Assembly: GCA_910579225.1 (NCBI GenBank)
Contig: CAJTTI010000005.1
Coordinates: forward strand, 1 to 64,000
DNA length: 64,000 nucleotides
Reading direction: 5' to 3'
From: an uncultured Lachnospiraceae bacterium
GTDB lineage: Bacteria > Bacillota > Clostridia > Lachnospirales > Lachnospiraceae
The translations under genes were made by a program, and so were the position numbers. The notes under the pieces are model-generated. The model did no database searches. It was given only the letters and a program-made list of their open reading frames with translations, and was not told where the DNA came from. Shown piece by piece: positions 35,671-43,327 of this stretch (position 1 is the stretch's first letter; each line of letters starts with the position of its first letter).

Positions 35671-36361
35671 GCTTTTCCTCCATCCTGATCACTTCATTTG
35701 CCACAAACCGGCGGATTCTCTCATCCTTTGATCCAAACAAAATCTCATCCCTGTTTCCGCTGGCCAGGATCTCGCCCTGATGCATAAAATGCAGCACCTC
35801 ACACATTTTGTATATATGCGCCAGCCGATGGCTGATCAACAGCCAGGTTACCGGCCGTTCCTTCTGTATTTCAAGGATTACCTGTTCAAACAGCTCCAGG
35901 TTCTCCGGATCCAGATTCGACAAAGTCTCGTCAATCATAATAAACTTCGGATCAAAGATCAGGGCCCGGATCATGGATACCTTCTGCTGCTCCCCGCTAG
36001 AAAGACTTCTGGCATACTGGTACTTTTTCTCCTCCAGTCCGCATCTTGCAAGCCACCCGTCAATCTTCTGTTCATCCGGGCGAATCCGTCTGAGCTTCAA
36101 CGGGTAACAGATATTTTCATATACGCTTCCCTGGATAAAATAGGGCCTCTGAGCCGTCATCGTGATCTCTCTGGCGCCCAGCCCTTCATAGTCGATCCTT
36201 CCGCTGTCCGGCTCTGCCATCCCCATAATCAGCTTGCAAAGCGTCGTCTTTCCGCAGCCGTTCCCGCCAATGATCCCATGGATCTTTTTCTCTTCCACGG
36301 TAAAACTGCCGGTTCTCATCTGAAAATCGCCCTGTCTCTTCTCAAGATCAATAATTCTCAT
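35651..36361 (-). CDS. tupC: Tungstate-type ABC transporter ATP-binding protein
   Basis: About 236 residues. Walker A GGNGCGKTT, signature LSSGEQQK, Walker B FIMIDE and switch LLISHRLAH are all present. Unlike ModC there is no C-terminal TOBE/MOP domain, which fits TupC. ATG 36361 follows GGAGAG and overlaps the end of the permease gene by 14 nt. Metal assignment rests on the binding protein upstream. Confidence 0.88.
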   Translation of the reverse strand: MRIIDLEKRQGDFQMRTGSFTVEEKKIHGIIGGNGCGKTTLCKLIMGMAEPDSGRIDYEGLGAREITMTAQRPYFIQGSVYENICYPLKLRRIRPDEQKIDGWLARCGLEEKKYQYARSLSSGEQQKVSMIRALIFDPKFIMIDETLSNLDPENLELFEQVILEIQKERPVTWLLISHRLAHIYKMCEVLHFMHQGEILASGNRDEILFGSKDERIRRFVANEVIRMEEKHGTFEG

Positions 36362-37040
36362 CCGACCGCTCTCCCTTCTGAAAGAAATCCGCAAGGCTCT
36401 GGATCACAAATGCCATGAACAGAAGCAAAATGCCCAGCGTCAGCCCTTCTGTGAAGATCCCCTGACTTTTCAGAAGGGAGATGGTCGTAGTCATGGTGCG
36501 GGTATGGCCTTTAATATTTCCTCCTACCAGCATCACGGCACCTACCTCGCTGATGGAACGCCCGAATCCGGTGACCACTGCAAAATACAGCTCCTTTTTC
36601 AGCTCCTGCACCACAAGCCACTGAGTCTGGATTCGGTCCGCCCCCATGGTCTTTGCAAATGCCCGCACCGCCGGCGCCCGGGACACAAGGCTTGTATACG
36701 TCATCCCGCAGATAATCGGCGTGATGATCAGCACCTGTGCCAGGATCATCCCCCGGATGGAAAACAGCATGTTCAGCTTCCCCAGAGGGCCCCTCCGCAT
36801 CAGAAGCATATAAACGATCAGGCCAACCACCACCGGAGGAACTCCCATCAGCGTCCGGTTGATGCGGATGACCACCTTTTTTCCCACAAAATCCGCCCGT
36901 TCCAGCAAAAGTCCCAGCAGGATTCCCAGAACAGATGAAATCGCTGTAGCACAGAATGCCATCTGAAAGGTCACACAGATGGCGTCAAATACTCCCACGT
37001 CCGAAAAGAAAGTATCCAGAAATTCTTTTATAACCTGCAT
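36348..37040 (-). CDS. tupB: Tungstate-type ABC transporter permease
   Basis: 230 residues with five or six membrane helices and the EAA-like cytoplasmic loop AKTMGADRIQTQWLVVQELKK, cut here to AKTMGADRIQTQWL. Similar to TupB/WtpB-type permeases (FGRSISEVGAVMLVGGNI is the highly conserved stretch). Lies between tupA and tupC. Confidence 0.88.
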   Translation of the reverse strand: MQVIKEFLDTFFSDVGVFDAICVTFQMAFCATAISSVLGILLGLLLERADFVGKKVVIRINRTLMGVPPVVVGLIVYMLLMRRGPLGKLNMLFSIRGMILAQVLIITPIICGMTYTSLVSRAPAVRAFAKTMGADRIQTQWLVVQELKKELYFAVVTGFGRSISEVGAVMLVGGNIKGHTRTMTTTISLLKSQGIFTEGLTLGILLLFMAFVIQSLADFFQKGERSDENY

Positions 37041-37061
37041 ATCATCACCCGATTGAGAAAA

Positions 37062-37082
37062 GGGGCTGTTTTACACAGCCCC
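37062..37082 (-). terminator. Intercistronic hairpin between tupA and tupB
   Basis: GGGGCTGT (37062-37069) and ACAGCCCC (37075-37082) with a 5-nt loop, followed on the minus strand by TTTTCTC. Partial termination would favour the binding protein over the permease and ATPase. Confidence 0.6.
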
Positions 37083-37092
37083 GGTCCTTTCT

Positions 37093-38052
37093 TTATTCAT
37101 TGGCATTGGGAGTGAACAGTGCCTGTCCGTACTCTTCCACGCCGTAATTGCCGATGAGCTCCTGGACTTCTTCAGAACAGATCCACTCGATCATGGTGTT
37201 GGCCGCCTCATTGTTGACCTCCGGATATTTCTCCGGATTCACTGCGATAATTCCATACTGATTCAGAAGATCTGCTGCACCTTCGCAGATAACTTCCAGC
37301 TGCAGCTCCACATCCGCATCATTCTTCATCTTCAGCCAGGTACCTCTGTCAGTCAGGCAGTATGCACCCTTTTCATCCGCCATGGTGATGGTAGCGCCCA
37401 TCCCCTGTCCGGATTCCAGATAGTTGGGATTCTGAGCCGGATCCAGCTCCAGCTTCTTCCAGATCCCCTTCTCCTTTTTGTCTGTTCCGGAATCGTCTCC
37501 CCGGGAGACAAAGGTCAGCTGATCTTCCTGAATGGTCTTAAATGCCGCTTCAATATCCTCTGTATGCGCGATGGGCTCCGCCGGTCCGACCACAATGAAA
37601 TCATTGTACATGACCTGGAAGCGCTCCACACCGAACCCGTTGGCTACAAACTCTTCCTCACTTGCCTTTGCATGGACCAGAACAATATCCACATCTCCGT
37701 TCTCGCCCATCTTCAGCGCCTCTCCGGTACCTACTGCATTCCACTGAAGCTCCCATCCGGTCTGCTCCAGAAAGATCGGAGCCAGATAATCCAGAAGTCC
37801 GGTATCCGCCGTACTGGTGGTGGTCGCCATCATGAGCACGCCTTTTTTCTCCACTGGTGCTGCATCCGCTTCATCGGCTGCCGGCTCTGTCTCCGCCGGT
37901 TCCTCTGCAGGCGGCTCTGCCGGTGTCTCTGCAGGCGCTTCTGCCGGTGTCTCTGCAGGCGCTTCCGGCTCCTTGCCGCCGCATCCGGTCAATGCTCCTG
38001 CAAGTAATGTAGTCGCCAGCACTGCGGCCAGCCATTGTCTCTGCTTTTTCAT
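37093..38052 (-). CDS. tupA: Tungstate-binding lipoprotein
   Basis: 319 residues. A lipoprotein signal ends at LTGC (~residue 24). Next is a low-complexity linker of Ala-Glu-Thr-Pro repeats (~28-62), then a binding domain that opens with MMATTTSTADTGLLDYL, the oxyanion motif of TupA (TTTSxxDxGLL). VSRGDDSGTDKKEKGIW is also typical. TupA proteins bind tungstate far more tightly than molybdate in characterised cases. AAGGAGG precedes ATG 38052. Heads tupABC. Confidence 0.92.
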   Translation of the reverse strand: MKKQRQWLAAVLATTLLAGALTGCGGKEPEAPAETPAEAPAETPAEPPAEEPAETEPAADEADAAPVEKKGVLMMATTTSTADTGLLDYLAPIFLEQTGWELQWNAVGTGEALKMGENGDVDIVLVHAKASEEEFVANGFGVERFQVMYNDFIVVGPAEPIAHTEDIEAAFKTIQEDQLTFVSRGDDSGTDKKEKGIWKKLELDPAQNPNYLESGQGMGATITMADEKGAYCLTDRGTWLKMKNDADVELQLEVICEGAADLLNQYGIIAVNPEKYPEVNNEAANTMIEWICSEEVQELIGNYGVEEYGQALFTPNANE

Positions 38053-38093
38053 AAAAAATTTCCTCCTTGGAATAAAAATAGTATCTATTGTAT

Positions 38094-38110
38094 ATGACTG
38101 TTTTTGTCAT
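38094..38110 (-). promoter_or_regulatory. Palindrome in the tupA promoter region
   Basis: ATGAC (38094-38098) and GTCAT (38106-38110) with a 7-nt T-rich spacer. It lies between a minus-strand TTGTAA and TATACA/TACAAT, so a bound protein could block tupA transcription. Confidence 0.4.
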
Positions 38111-38125
38111 TTACAATCCAATTCA

Positions 38126-38845
38126 TCATCTCTGACAGATGCAATCCGGCCGCACATGCACCGGAATTTCTGTAAATTCACCATACACCCCGTCATACTG
38201 CAGCATCTTTCCATACAAGATATGGGAAAGCCCAAGGAGAATCTTCATACACTCCACTGCCTGCAGGCTCCCGATCACACCGGCCACCGCTCCGACTGCC
38301 GGAACCGGGCCCCGCTCCTCCGCCTCCTGTGCCGTCACGCATTCCAGGCAGGCGCTCTCTCCCGGCAGAACAGACAATACAAAACCATAAAAACCATGCA
38401 CGCCGCCTTCCACCAGAGGAACCGAAAGCCTTCTGGCGGCACGTCCTGCATGCCTTCTCGTCTCTACCCGGTCTACACAATCCACAATTACATCTGCGCC
38501 GGACAAAAGCTGCCCGGCATTTTCTTCGGTCAGACGTTCGCAGACGGTTTCCAACACGATCCCGGAATTCCGCTTCCGCAAAAAGTCTGCCGCTCTTTTA
38601 CATTTCTCTTTATCACAATCCGTCTCTTCATAAAGAAACTGGCGGTTCAGATTCGTCAGGCTGACCCGATCATGGTCGATCAGACGAATCTTTCCCACTC
38701 CGGCAAGTGCCAGGCAGGTCAGCACCGGGGCCCCCAGACCCCCGCAGCCGATAACCGCCACTGTACTCCCCGCAAGCCTTTTTTGCCCCTGCTCACCGAT
38801 CTGCGGGATCATGGTCTGCCGGCTGTACCGGTTCTCCCCCCGCAC
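38126..38845 (-). CDS. ThiF/MoeB-type adenylyltransferase for MoaD
   Basis: 239 residues of the HesA/MoeB/ThiF E1-like fold. ATP site GCGGLGAPVLTCLALAGVG (~33-51) and LIDHDRVSLTNLNRQFLY; DVIVDCVDRVETR follows. Catalytic or zinc Cys candidates are in SACLECV. It adenylates the C-terminal Gly of MoaD before thiocarboxylate formation. Starts with GTG 38845, three nt after the moaD stop. The ribosome site GGGAGG is made from the terminal Gly codons of moaD. Confidence 0.92.
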   Translation of the reverse strand: MRGENRYSRQTMIPQIGEQGQKRLAGSTVAVIGCGGLGAPVLTCLALAGVGKIRLIDHDRVSLTNLNRQFLYEETDCDKEKCKRAADFLRKRNSGIVLETVCERLTEENAGQLLSGADVIVDCVDRVETRRHAGRAARRLSVPLVEGGVHGFYGFVLSVLPGESACLECVTAQEAEERGPVPAVGAVAGVIGSLQAVECMKILLGLSHILYGKMLQYDGVYGEFTEIPVHVRPDCICQR

Positions 38846-38847
38846 TC

Positions 38848-39069
38848 TCAGCCGCCTCCCACAGGCGGAAAAAGAGCAAGAACATCCTGATCTTTCACCG
38901 GATCCGACAGTTTGCTGTGAAATCCGTTGATCAGGCAGATGGCCACTTCCTCATGGGGAATTCCCAGATGGTCCAGCACATCCGCCGGGCACACTGCCTG
39001 TTCCGGCTCCAGATATACGATTTTATCCCTTCCTTCCCGAAAGGTAGCAAACAATCTCACTTCAATCAT
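38848..39069 (-). CDS. moaD: MoaD-type sulfur carrier
   Basis: 73 residues with a beta-grasp fold pattern, starting MIEVRLFATFREG and ending LFPPVGGG, the Gly-Gly tail that is adenylated and thiocarboxylated. ATG 39069 follows GGAGAAAAG. Between AOR and the adenylyltransferase. No MoaE (the other half of molybdopterin synthase) is seen anywhere in the window. Confidence 0.93.
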   Translation of the reverse strand: MIEVRLFATFREGRDKIVYLEPEQAVCPADVLDHLGIPHEEVAICLINGFHSKLSDPVKDQDVLALFPPVGGG

Positions 39070-39092
39070 AACTTTTCTCCACAAATCATGAC

Positions 39093-39119
39093 CGGGCAGG
39101 GGAATGCTTCCCCTGCCCG
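39093..39119 (-). terminator. GC-rich hairpin between AOR and moaD
   Basis: CGGGCAGGGG (39093-39102) and CCCCTGCCCG (39110-39119) with a 7-nt loop. No T-tract follows, so it more likely stabilises the AOR transcript or attenuates than terminates fully. Confidence 0.6.
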
Positions 39120-39201
39120 CCCAGTGAATTGCACAGTGTCTGACAACTCACCATGCACTTCCATGAACATAATTCTGCTATAGCCTGAATAATTTTATTG
39201 G

Positions 39202-41001
39202 TTATTCTGCCAGACCCAGTCTCTCCAGCGTCTCTTTGGTCGGGAAGGCATTCTCCCAGCCTCTTACCTCATAATACTGCGGAAGCGTAACGTTAATCTG
39301 GCTGATCTGTCCCTTGGACGGTCCGGATAAGATCGGCTCTTCTGTCAGACGCTTCGGAAGTCTGTCATCCTCCGGCTTCATACCTGCCGCCTTATTGAAC
39401 AGACGCTCAATGTTGTAGATCCGCTCGCCCACAGTCAGAAGCTCTTCCGGCGTATACTCAGTCCCGGTACCTGCATTCAGAAGTGCAGCATAGTCCGGTG
39501 CACCCAGTGCGAAGGACGAGAACAGACACAGACCCATGGAGTCAATTACTGCAGTCAGATCCTGGAAGATCTTACACCACTGTGCCTTTCCTTCTGTAGT
39601 CGTACGATCCAGCTGTTCCGGAAGACCCAGCACCTCCGGAGAGATCAGGTATCCGCGCACATGACAGCCGCCGCGGTTACTGGTAGCATATGTAATACCA
39701 ATGCCCTGAATACCTCTTGCGTCATACGCCGGCATCTCCTGCTTCTTCACACTCATGGAGAACTCCGGATGTCCGTAATGCTCACAGAGACGATAGGAAC
39801 CGTCTGCCATAAGTTTTGCCAGAGGGAGCTTCCCTTCGCCCATCCGTTTGGTCCATTCCACAATAGCTTCGCTGCTGCCCCATACAAGAGGAATGCCGTC
39901 GCATTCTTCTTCCTTAATATATCCTCTGTCAAACAGCTCCATGGCTGCAGCGATCGTACACGGTGTGGAAATCGCATCCAGACCGTATTCATTACACCAC
40001 ATGTTAGCCTCGTCGATGGCATTCAGATCATGCAGGCCGCAGTTGCCGCCGTACGCCCACAGAGGCTCGTATTCCGGTCCGCCGACGACCTTGTCGCCCA
40101 CCTTGATCACACGGCCGCAGGCGATGGGACATCTGTGGCATGCCGCATTCTTCACCAGATAGGTATCCTTCAGAGTCTCGCCGGAGATATCGTCCGCTTC
40201 CGGATAGTAAGACTCCTGCCAGTTCTTCGTCGGGAAGGAGCCGGTATTGTTAATAATATTGACCAGAACTGCCGTTCCGTAAGTGGGAAGTCCGCCTCCG
40301 GTGACGCCGTTTTCACGGATCTTCTGGTTGCACGCCTTCGTCGCTTCTTTTAATTTTGCGGCATCAAAAGGCTCGACCACTTTCGCCGTCGCTGTTACAG
40401 TAATCGCTTTTAAGTTTTTAGAACCCATGACAGCGCCCACGCCGCTTCTGCCAGCCGCACGGTCTTTGTCGTTCATGATCGCTGCCAGCAGAGACAGATG
40501 CTCTCCTGCCGGTCCGATATTGAGCACACTGCAGCCCGGATGCACTTCCTTGAGCTTCGCATCCGCTTCCTCGCTCATCATGCCCACATAATCTTTGGCA
40601 GAAAACAGCTCGATCTTATCATCCGACACGTTGATATAGGTCCACTCGGGAGCCTTTCCTTCCACAATCAGAGCATCCCAGCCTGCATATTTCAGTCTGG
40701 CGCCCCATACGCCGCCGGAGTTGGAAGACGCGATCATACCGGTCAGCGGAGATTTGGTCACGACCATATAGCGTCCTGCTGACGGAGACGCCGTACCGGT
40801 CATGGGACCGGTGATGTAGATCAGCTTGTTGTCTTCCGACAGAGGATCCACCGTCGCCACACCCTCATCATAGAGCATCTTGGTTCCAAGCCCGCGCCCG
40901 CCGATGAATTTCGTTGCCAGTTCCATGTCAAGCTGTTCCACCTTAATCTCTCCAGTGCTCAGATTAATACGCGCCAGCTTTCCATTGTAAGATGTCTTCA
41001 T
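39202..41001 (-). CDS. aor: Tungsten aldehyde:ferredoxin oxidoreductase
   Basis: 599 residues, the usual AOR length. AOR family enzymes carry a bis-pterin tungsten centre and one [4Fe-4S] cluster and oxidise aldehydes to acids with ferredoxin. Visible signs: N-terminal KFIGGRGLGTKMLYDEG, SAGRYMVVTKSPLTG, cluster Cys motif CHRCPIAC (~residue 287) with a later Cys in MGLCLFSS, and AAGRSGVGAVMGSKN. AAGGAGG precedes ATG 41001. Preceded by a Moco/Tuco-type riboswitch and followed by moaD, an adenylyltransferase and tupABC, so cofactor supply and enzyme are co-expressed. Confidence 0.95.
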   Translation of the reverse strand: MKTSYNGKLARINLSTGEIKVEQLDMELATKFIGGRGLGTKMLYDEGVATVDPLSEDNKLIYITGPMTGTASPSAGRYMVVTKSPLTGMIASSNSGGVWGARLKYAGWDALIVEGKAPEWTYINVSDDKIELFSAKDYVGMMSEEADAKLKEVHPGCSVLNIGPAGEHLSLLAAIMNDKDRAAGRSGVGAVMGSKNLKAITVTATAKVVEPFDAAKLKEATKACNQKIRENGVTGGGLPTYGTAVLVNIINNTGSFPTKNWQESYYPEADDISGETLKDTYLVKNAACHRCPIACGRVIKVGDKVVGGPEYEPLWAYGGNCGLHDLNAIDEANMWCNEYGLDAISTPCTIAAAMELFDRGYIKEEECDGIPLVWGSSEAIVEWTKRMGEGKLPLAKLMADGSYRLCEHYGHPEFSMSVKKQEMPAYDARGIQGIGITYATSNRGGCHVRGYLISPEVLGLPEQLDRTTTEGKAQWCKIFQDLTAVIDSMGLCLFSSFALGAPDYAALLNAGTGTEYTPEELLTVGERIYNIERLFNKAAGMKPEDDRLPKRLTEEPILSGPSKGQISQINVTLPQYYEVRGWENAFPTKETLERLGLAE

Positions 41002-41043
41002 ACAGAATACCTCCTTACATCTTATTGAAATTATCTGGTGACT

Positions 41044-41125
41044 AAATCCTTTCCAAACACGGGAGGCATTGATTCAAGCGGTCAATACCCAATGGTCAGG
41101 TTCCCTCTGAACAAGACTCGGATTT
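41044..41125 (-). promoter_or_regulatory. Moco/Tuco-type riboswitch in the AOR leader
   Basis: On the minus strand the closing stem is AAATCC (41120-41125) / GGATTT (41044-41049). The 3' core reads GCCTCCCGTGTTTGGAAAGG, nearly the same as the Moco-motif core GCCTCCCGTATCTGGAAAGG of E. coli moaA as I recall it. A CATTG/CAATG hairpin precedes it. At about 82 nt it is shorter than typical Moco RNAs. The compact form lacking one stem is the variant proposed to sense tungsten cofactor. Confidence 0.75.
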
Positions 41126-41134
41126 ATTTAGATG

Positions 41135-41168
41135 GTGTTATCATAACACACTCATCTGCTTTTTACAA
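41135..41168 (-). promoter_or_regulatory. AOR promoter with an overlapping palindrome
   Basis: Minus-strand TTGTAA (41163-41168), 17-bp spacer, TATGAT (41140-41145). The -10 lies inside the perfect palindrome GTGTTAT-N-ATAACAC (41135-41149). The leader is about 130 nt and contains the riboswitch. Confidence 0.65.
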
Positions 41169-41236
41169 TCCTTTTTGGATATATTTTATAGGATGCTCAG
41201 ACAATGATACATCTGATATGTTAAATTCATACAAAA

Positions 41237-41271
41237 ATGACGTCGCTCTGAAAAATCCAAAGCAACGTCAT
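41237..41271 (-). terminator. Terminator of the leftward mod/xdhC unit
   Basis: ATGACGT (41237-41243) plus GCT pairs with AGC plus ACGTCAT (41265-41271), one internal mismatch, followed by TTTTTG on the minus strand. It lies 5 nt past the XdhC stop and upstream of the AOR promoter. Confidence 0.8.
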
Positions 41272-41275
41272 CTGT

Positions 41276-42286
41276 TCATTTCCCCAATTCCGCCCGGCAC
41301 CGAATCATCTCACCGGCGATGCTGACGGCAATCTCTGCCGGCGTCTCCGCACCGATGGAAAGCCCGATGGGTGAGTGCACCCGGTCATAGATATTTTCCG
41401 GATATCCAAGCGCCGTCAGACGCTCCTTTGTCACCGCAATCTTCCTGCGGCTGCCGATACACCCGATATAGGCAAGAGGCAGCTTCAGAACCTGCGCCAA
41501 CACGTCAAAATCCGCCTGATGGCCCCGGGTCATGATCACCACATAATCCTGCTCTGTCAGCGCGATTTTCTCGTCGATCTTCTGAAAATCTCCCAGGACT
41601 GTGCCCACAGCCCCCGGAAAACGCTCCGGCACCGCGAACTCCTCCCTGTCCTCATAGACCACCACGGAAAATCCCACATGAGCCAGCACCGGGACCAGCT
41701 CCGAGGAGACATGTCCGCCGCCGAATACATAGACACGCCCGGCCTGACTGACCGGCTCCGCATACCAGGAGGGCTCCCCTTCCCGGTAGACCGCCCCCGG
41801 TTTCAGCAGATCTCTGATCGCTTCCTCCCGGATTCCTTCTCCAAAAGACAGCCCTTCCTTATCACAGATTGCCATGGCGGTCACCTTATGTCCCTCAAAT
41901 CTGCGGATCAGCCAGGCGTCCTGACCGGAATCACAGGCCTTCTTCAGCCGATACAGAAGCGGAAGCTCTTTCTCCCCCTCCAGATACTGGAAGAAAACCT
42001 TCACATCGCCGCCGCAGACCATCCCCAGATTGGCTACATCGTCCTTTTTCAGACTGTAACCCACGGTATCGGACGTCTTCTGCTCCAGAAGCTTCCGTGC
42101 ATGCTGCTGCGCCGCATATTCCACCGCACCCCCGCCGATGGTCCCCTCGGCATGCCCGTCCCCAAAAACAAGCATCATCGCTCCCGCCCCTCTGGGCGTA
42201 GAACCCGAGCTGGCCAGGATACTGACCAGAATCAGCGGCTGATGCTGCTCCAGTGTCCGGATCATCGTTTCAATTCTATGTTTCAT
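41276..42286 (-). CDS. xdhC: XdhC/CoxI-family Moco sulfuration and insertion chaperone
   Basis: 336 residues. N-terminal XdhC domain: ILASSGSTPRGAGAMMLV, TIGGGAVEYAA, MVCGGDVKVFFQYL. The C-terminal Rossmann domain has RVYVFGGGHVSSELVPVL and ends VSIAGEMIRCRAE. XdhC proteins bind Moco, promote its sulfuration and hand it to xanthine-dehydrogenase-family enzymes, here presumably the Mop-type oxidoreductase. ATG 42286 lies 8 nt after AGGAG; a longer upstream frame is not supported. Confidence 0.93.
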   Translation of the reverse strand: MKHRIETMIRTLEQHQPLILVSILASSGSTPRGAGAMMLVFGDGHAEGTIGGGAVEYAAQQHARKLLEQKTSDTVGYSLKKDDVANLGMVCGGDVKVFFQYLEGEKELPLLYRLKKACDSGQDAWLIRRFEGHKVTAMAICDKEGLSFGEGIREEAIRDLLKPGAVYREGEPSWYAEPVSQAGRVYVFGGGHVSSELVPVLAHVGFSVVVYEDREEFAVPERFPGAVGTVLGDFQKIDEKIALTEQDYVVIMTRGHQADFDVLAQVLKLPLAYIGCIGSRRKIAVTKERLTALGYPENIYDRVHSPIGLSIGAETPAEIAVSIAGEMIRCRAELGK

Positions 42287-42356
42287 ATGCTGTACTCCTT
42301 TCTGTTTTCCGGTAAACGCTGTAGATTCCCGCCCCCCCCCCGGTCCATGACCGGCC

Positions 42357-43067
42357 TCAGCTGAATATCCGGCCTTTCCGTTCGCTGCGCTTCCTGTGTG
42401 TCTCCAGATCTGCCAGTCTGGTTGGCATGGGGATGTGGCTTTCCCGGTCGATAAAACGGCACACCAGCTCTGTGGCCGTGTCAAGATCAATATGATTTCC
42501 CACCGATACATAGACCGGTCTTACATCCCTGGCCGTACGCAGGACACGCCCGTATGTCTCGCCGTTCACCAGAATATCTGTATACGCAAAGCGTTCATTT
42601 TCCGGCATGGTGCATTCGGCCCCGTCAATCTTATAGTAATGCTTCGCCACGCCTATGGTCGGCCGGTCCAGATAGAAGGAGGCGTGGGTGGCAATCCCCA
42701 TGCGGCGCGGATGCAGACAGCCGTTTCCGTCCAGCATATACAGATCCGGAAGCACTGTAAGTTCTTTTACTGTCTCCAGAATCAGCGGAAGCTCCCGGAA
42801 GGCAAGACAGCCCGGAATGTAAGGAACCTCCACCTTCCCAAAGGCGGATCTGCTCTCCAGCACCTTCCTGGTCTTCTGCTCCAGGACCACGATGCAGCAT
42901 ACGGCATATTCCTGTTCCCCTTCCTTCCAGTAAGCCAGATCCACCCCCGCCACCGTCTCAAACTCCTCTGCTCTTTTGCTGCAGCTCTGGACCACCCTGG
43001 GCCAAAGCTCTGCCTGAATCTGAACGGCATGCTCCAGAGACAGCGTTTTCCATGTTTGTTTATCCAT
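42357..43067 (-). CDS. nfi: Endonuclease V
   Basis: 236 residues, a deoxyinosine-directed repair nuclease. The catalytic residues lie in AGVDLAYW, KVEVPYIPGCLAFRE and LYMLDGNGCLHPRRMGIATH, followed by IGVAKHYY. Full length for the family. It is the one gene in the mod region with no obvious cofactor role; it overlaps the small gene upstream by 8 nt, so it is part of the transcript. Confidence 0.93.
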   Translation of the reverse strand: MDKQTWKTLSLEHAVQIQAELWPRVVQSCSKRAEEFETVAGVDLAYWKEGEQEYAVCCIVVLEQKTRKVLESRSAFGKVEVPYIPGCLAFRELPLILETVKELTVLPDLYMLDGNGCLHPRRMGIATHASFYLDRPTIGVAKHYYKIDGAECTMPENERFAYTDILVNGETYGRVLRTARDVRPVYVSVGNHIDLDTATELVCRFIDRESHIPMPTRLADLETHRKRSERKGRIFS

Positions 43068-43239
43068 TTTTCATCCTTATCACACTGTTTTGAAAGTCCT
43101 CCGACAACAGATACGCCAGTGCCTTTTCAGAATCACCTTGAAAACATTTCCACGCCTTATAGCTGAACAGAAGTCCGGCTCCGCTCCTGGCATTCAGCTT
43201 CCGGATCGCATCCAGCTGCTCTGCACTCTTCCCTTTCAT
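43060..43239 (-). CDS. Small protein with an EF-Ts/UBA-like fold pattern
   Basis: About 59 residues. The stretch AIRKLNARSGAGLLFSYKAW followed by a GDSEKALAYL-type end resembles the N-terminal UBA-type helix bundle of elongation factor Ts (KELRxxTGAGMMDCKKAL...GDIEKAIxWL). No other EF-Ts domain is present. Role unknown; perhaps a small protein-binding adaptor. The start is uncertain (43239 or 43254). Ends 8 nt inside nfi. Confidence 0.6.
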   Translation of the reverse strand: MKGKSAEQLDAIRKLNARSGAGLLFSYKAWKCFQGDSEKALAYLLSEDFQNSVIRMKNG

Positions 43240-43327
43240 TGATCCACCATCCATACTTTGTTATTTATATTACCAGAAAAAAGGCATCTTTACAATTTAA
43301 AGTGCAGAGCCGTTTTTATCTGCGCCA

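Noticed and set aside
37890..37990. Short tandem DNA repeat in tupA
   Set aside because: It encodes the Ala-Glu-Thr-Pro linker after the lipobox, a normal lipoprotein spacer, so not treated as a separate repeat element.
39202..41001. Possible selenocysteine (in-frame UGA) in AOR, and likewise in Mop
   Set aside because: Both genes read through at full family length with no in-frame stop.
42332..42341. Run of ten C residues between xdhC and nfi
   Set aside because: Could suggest phase variation, but it lies between genes and outside any promoter I can see, so a chance or assembly-sensitive homopolymer is enough.
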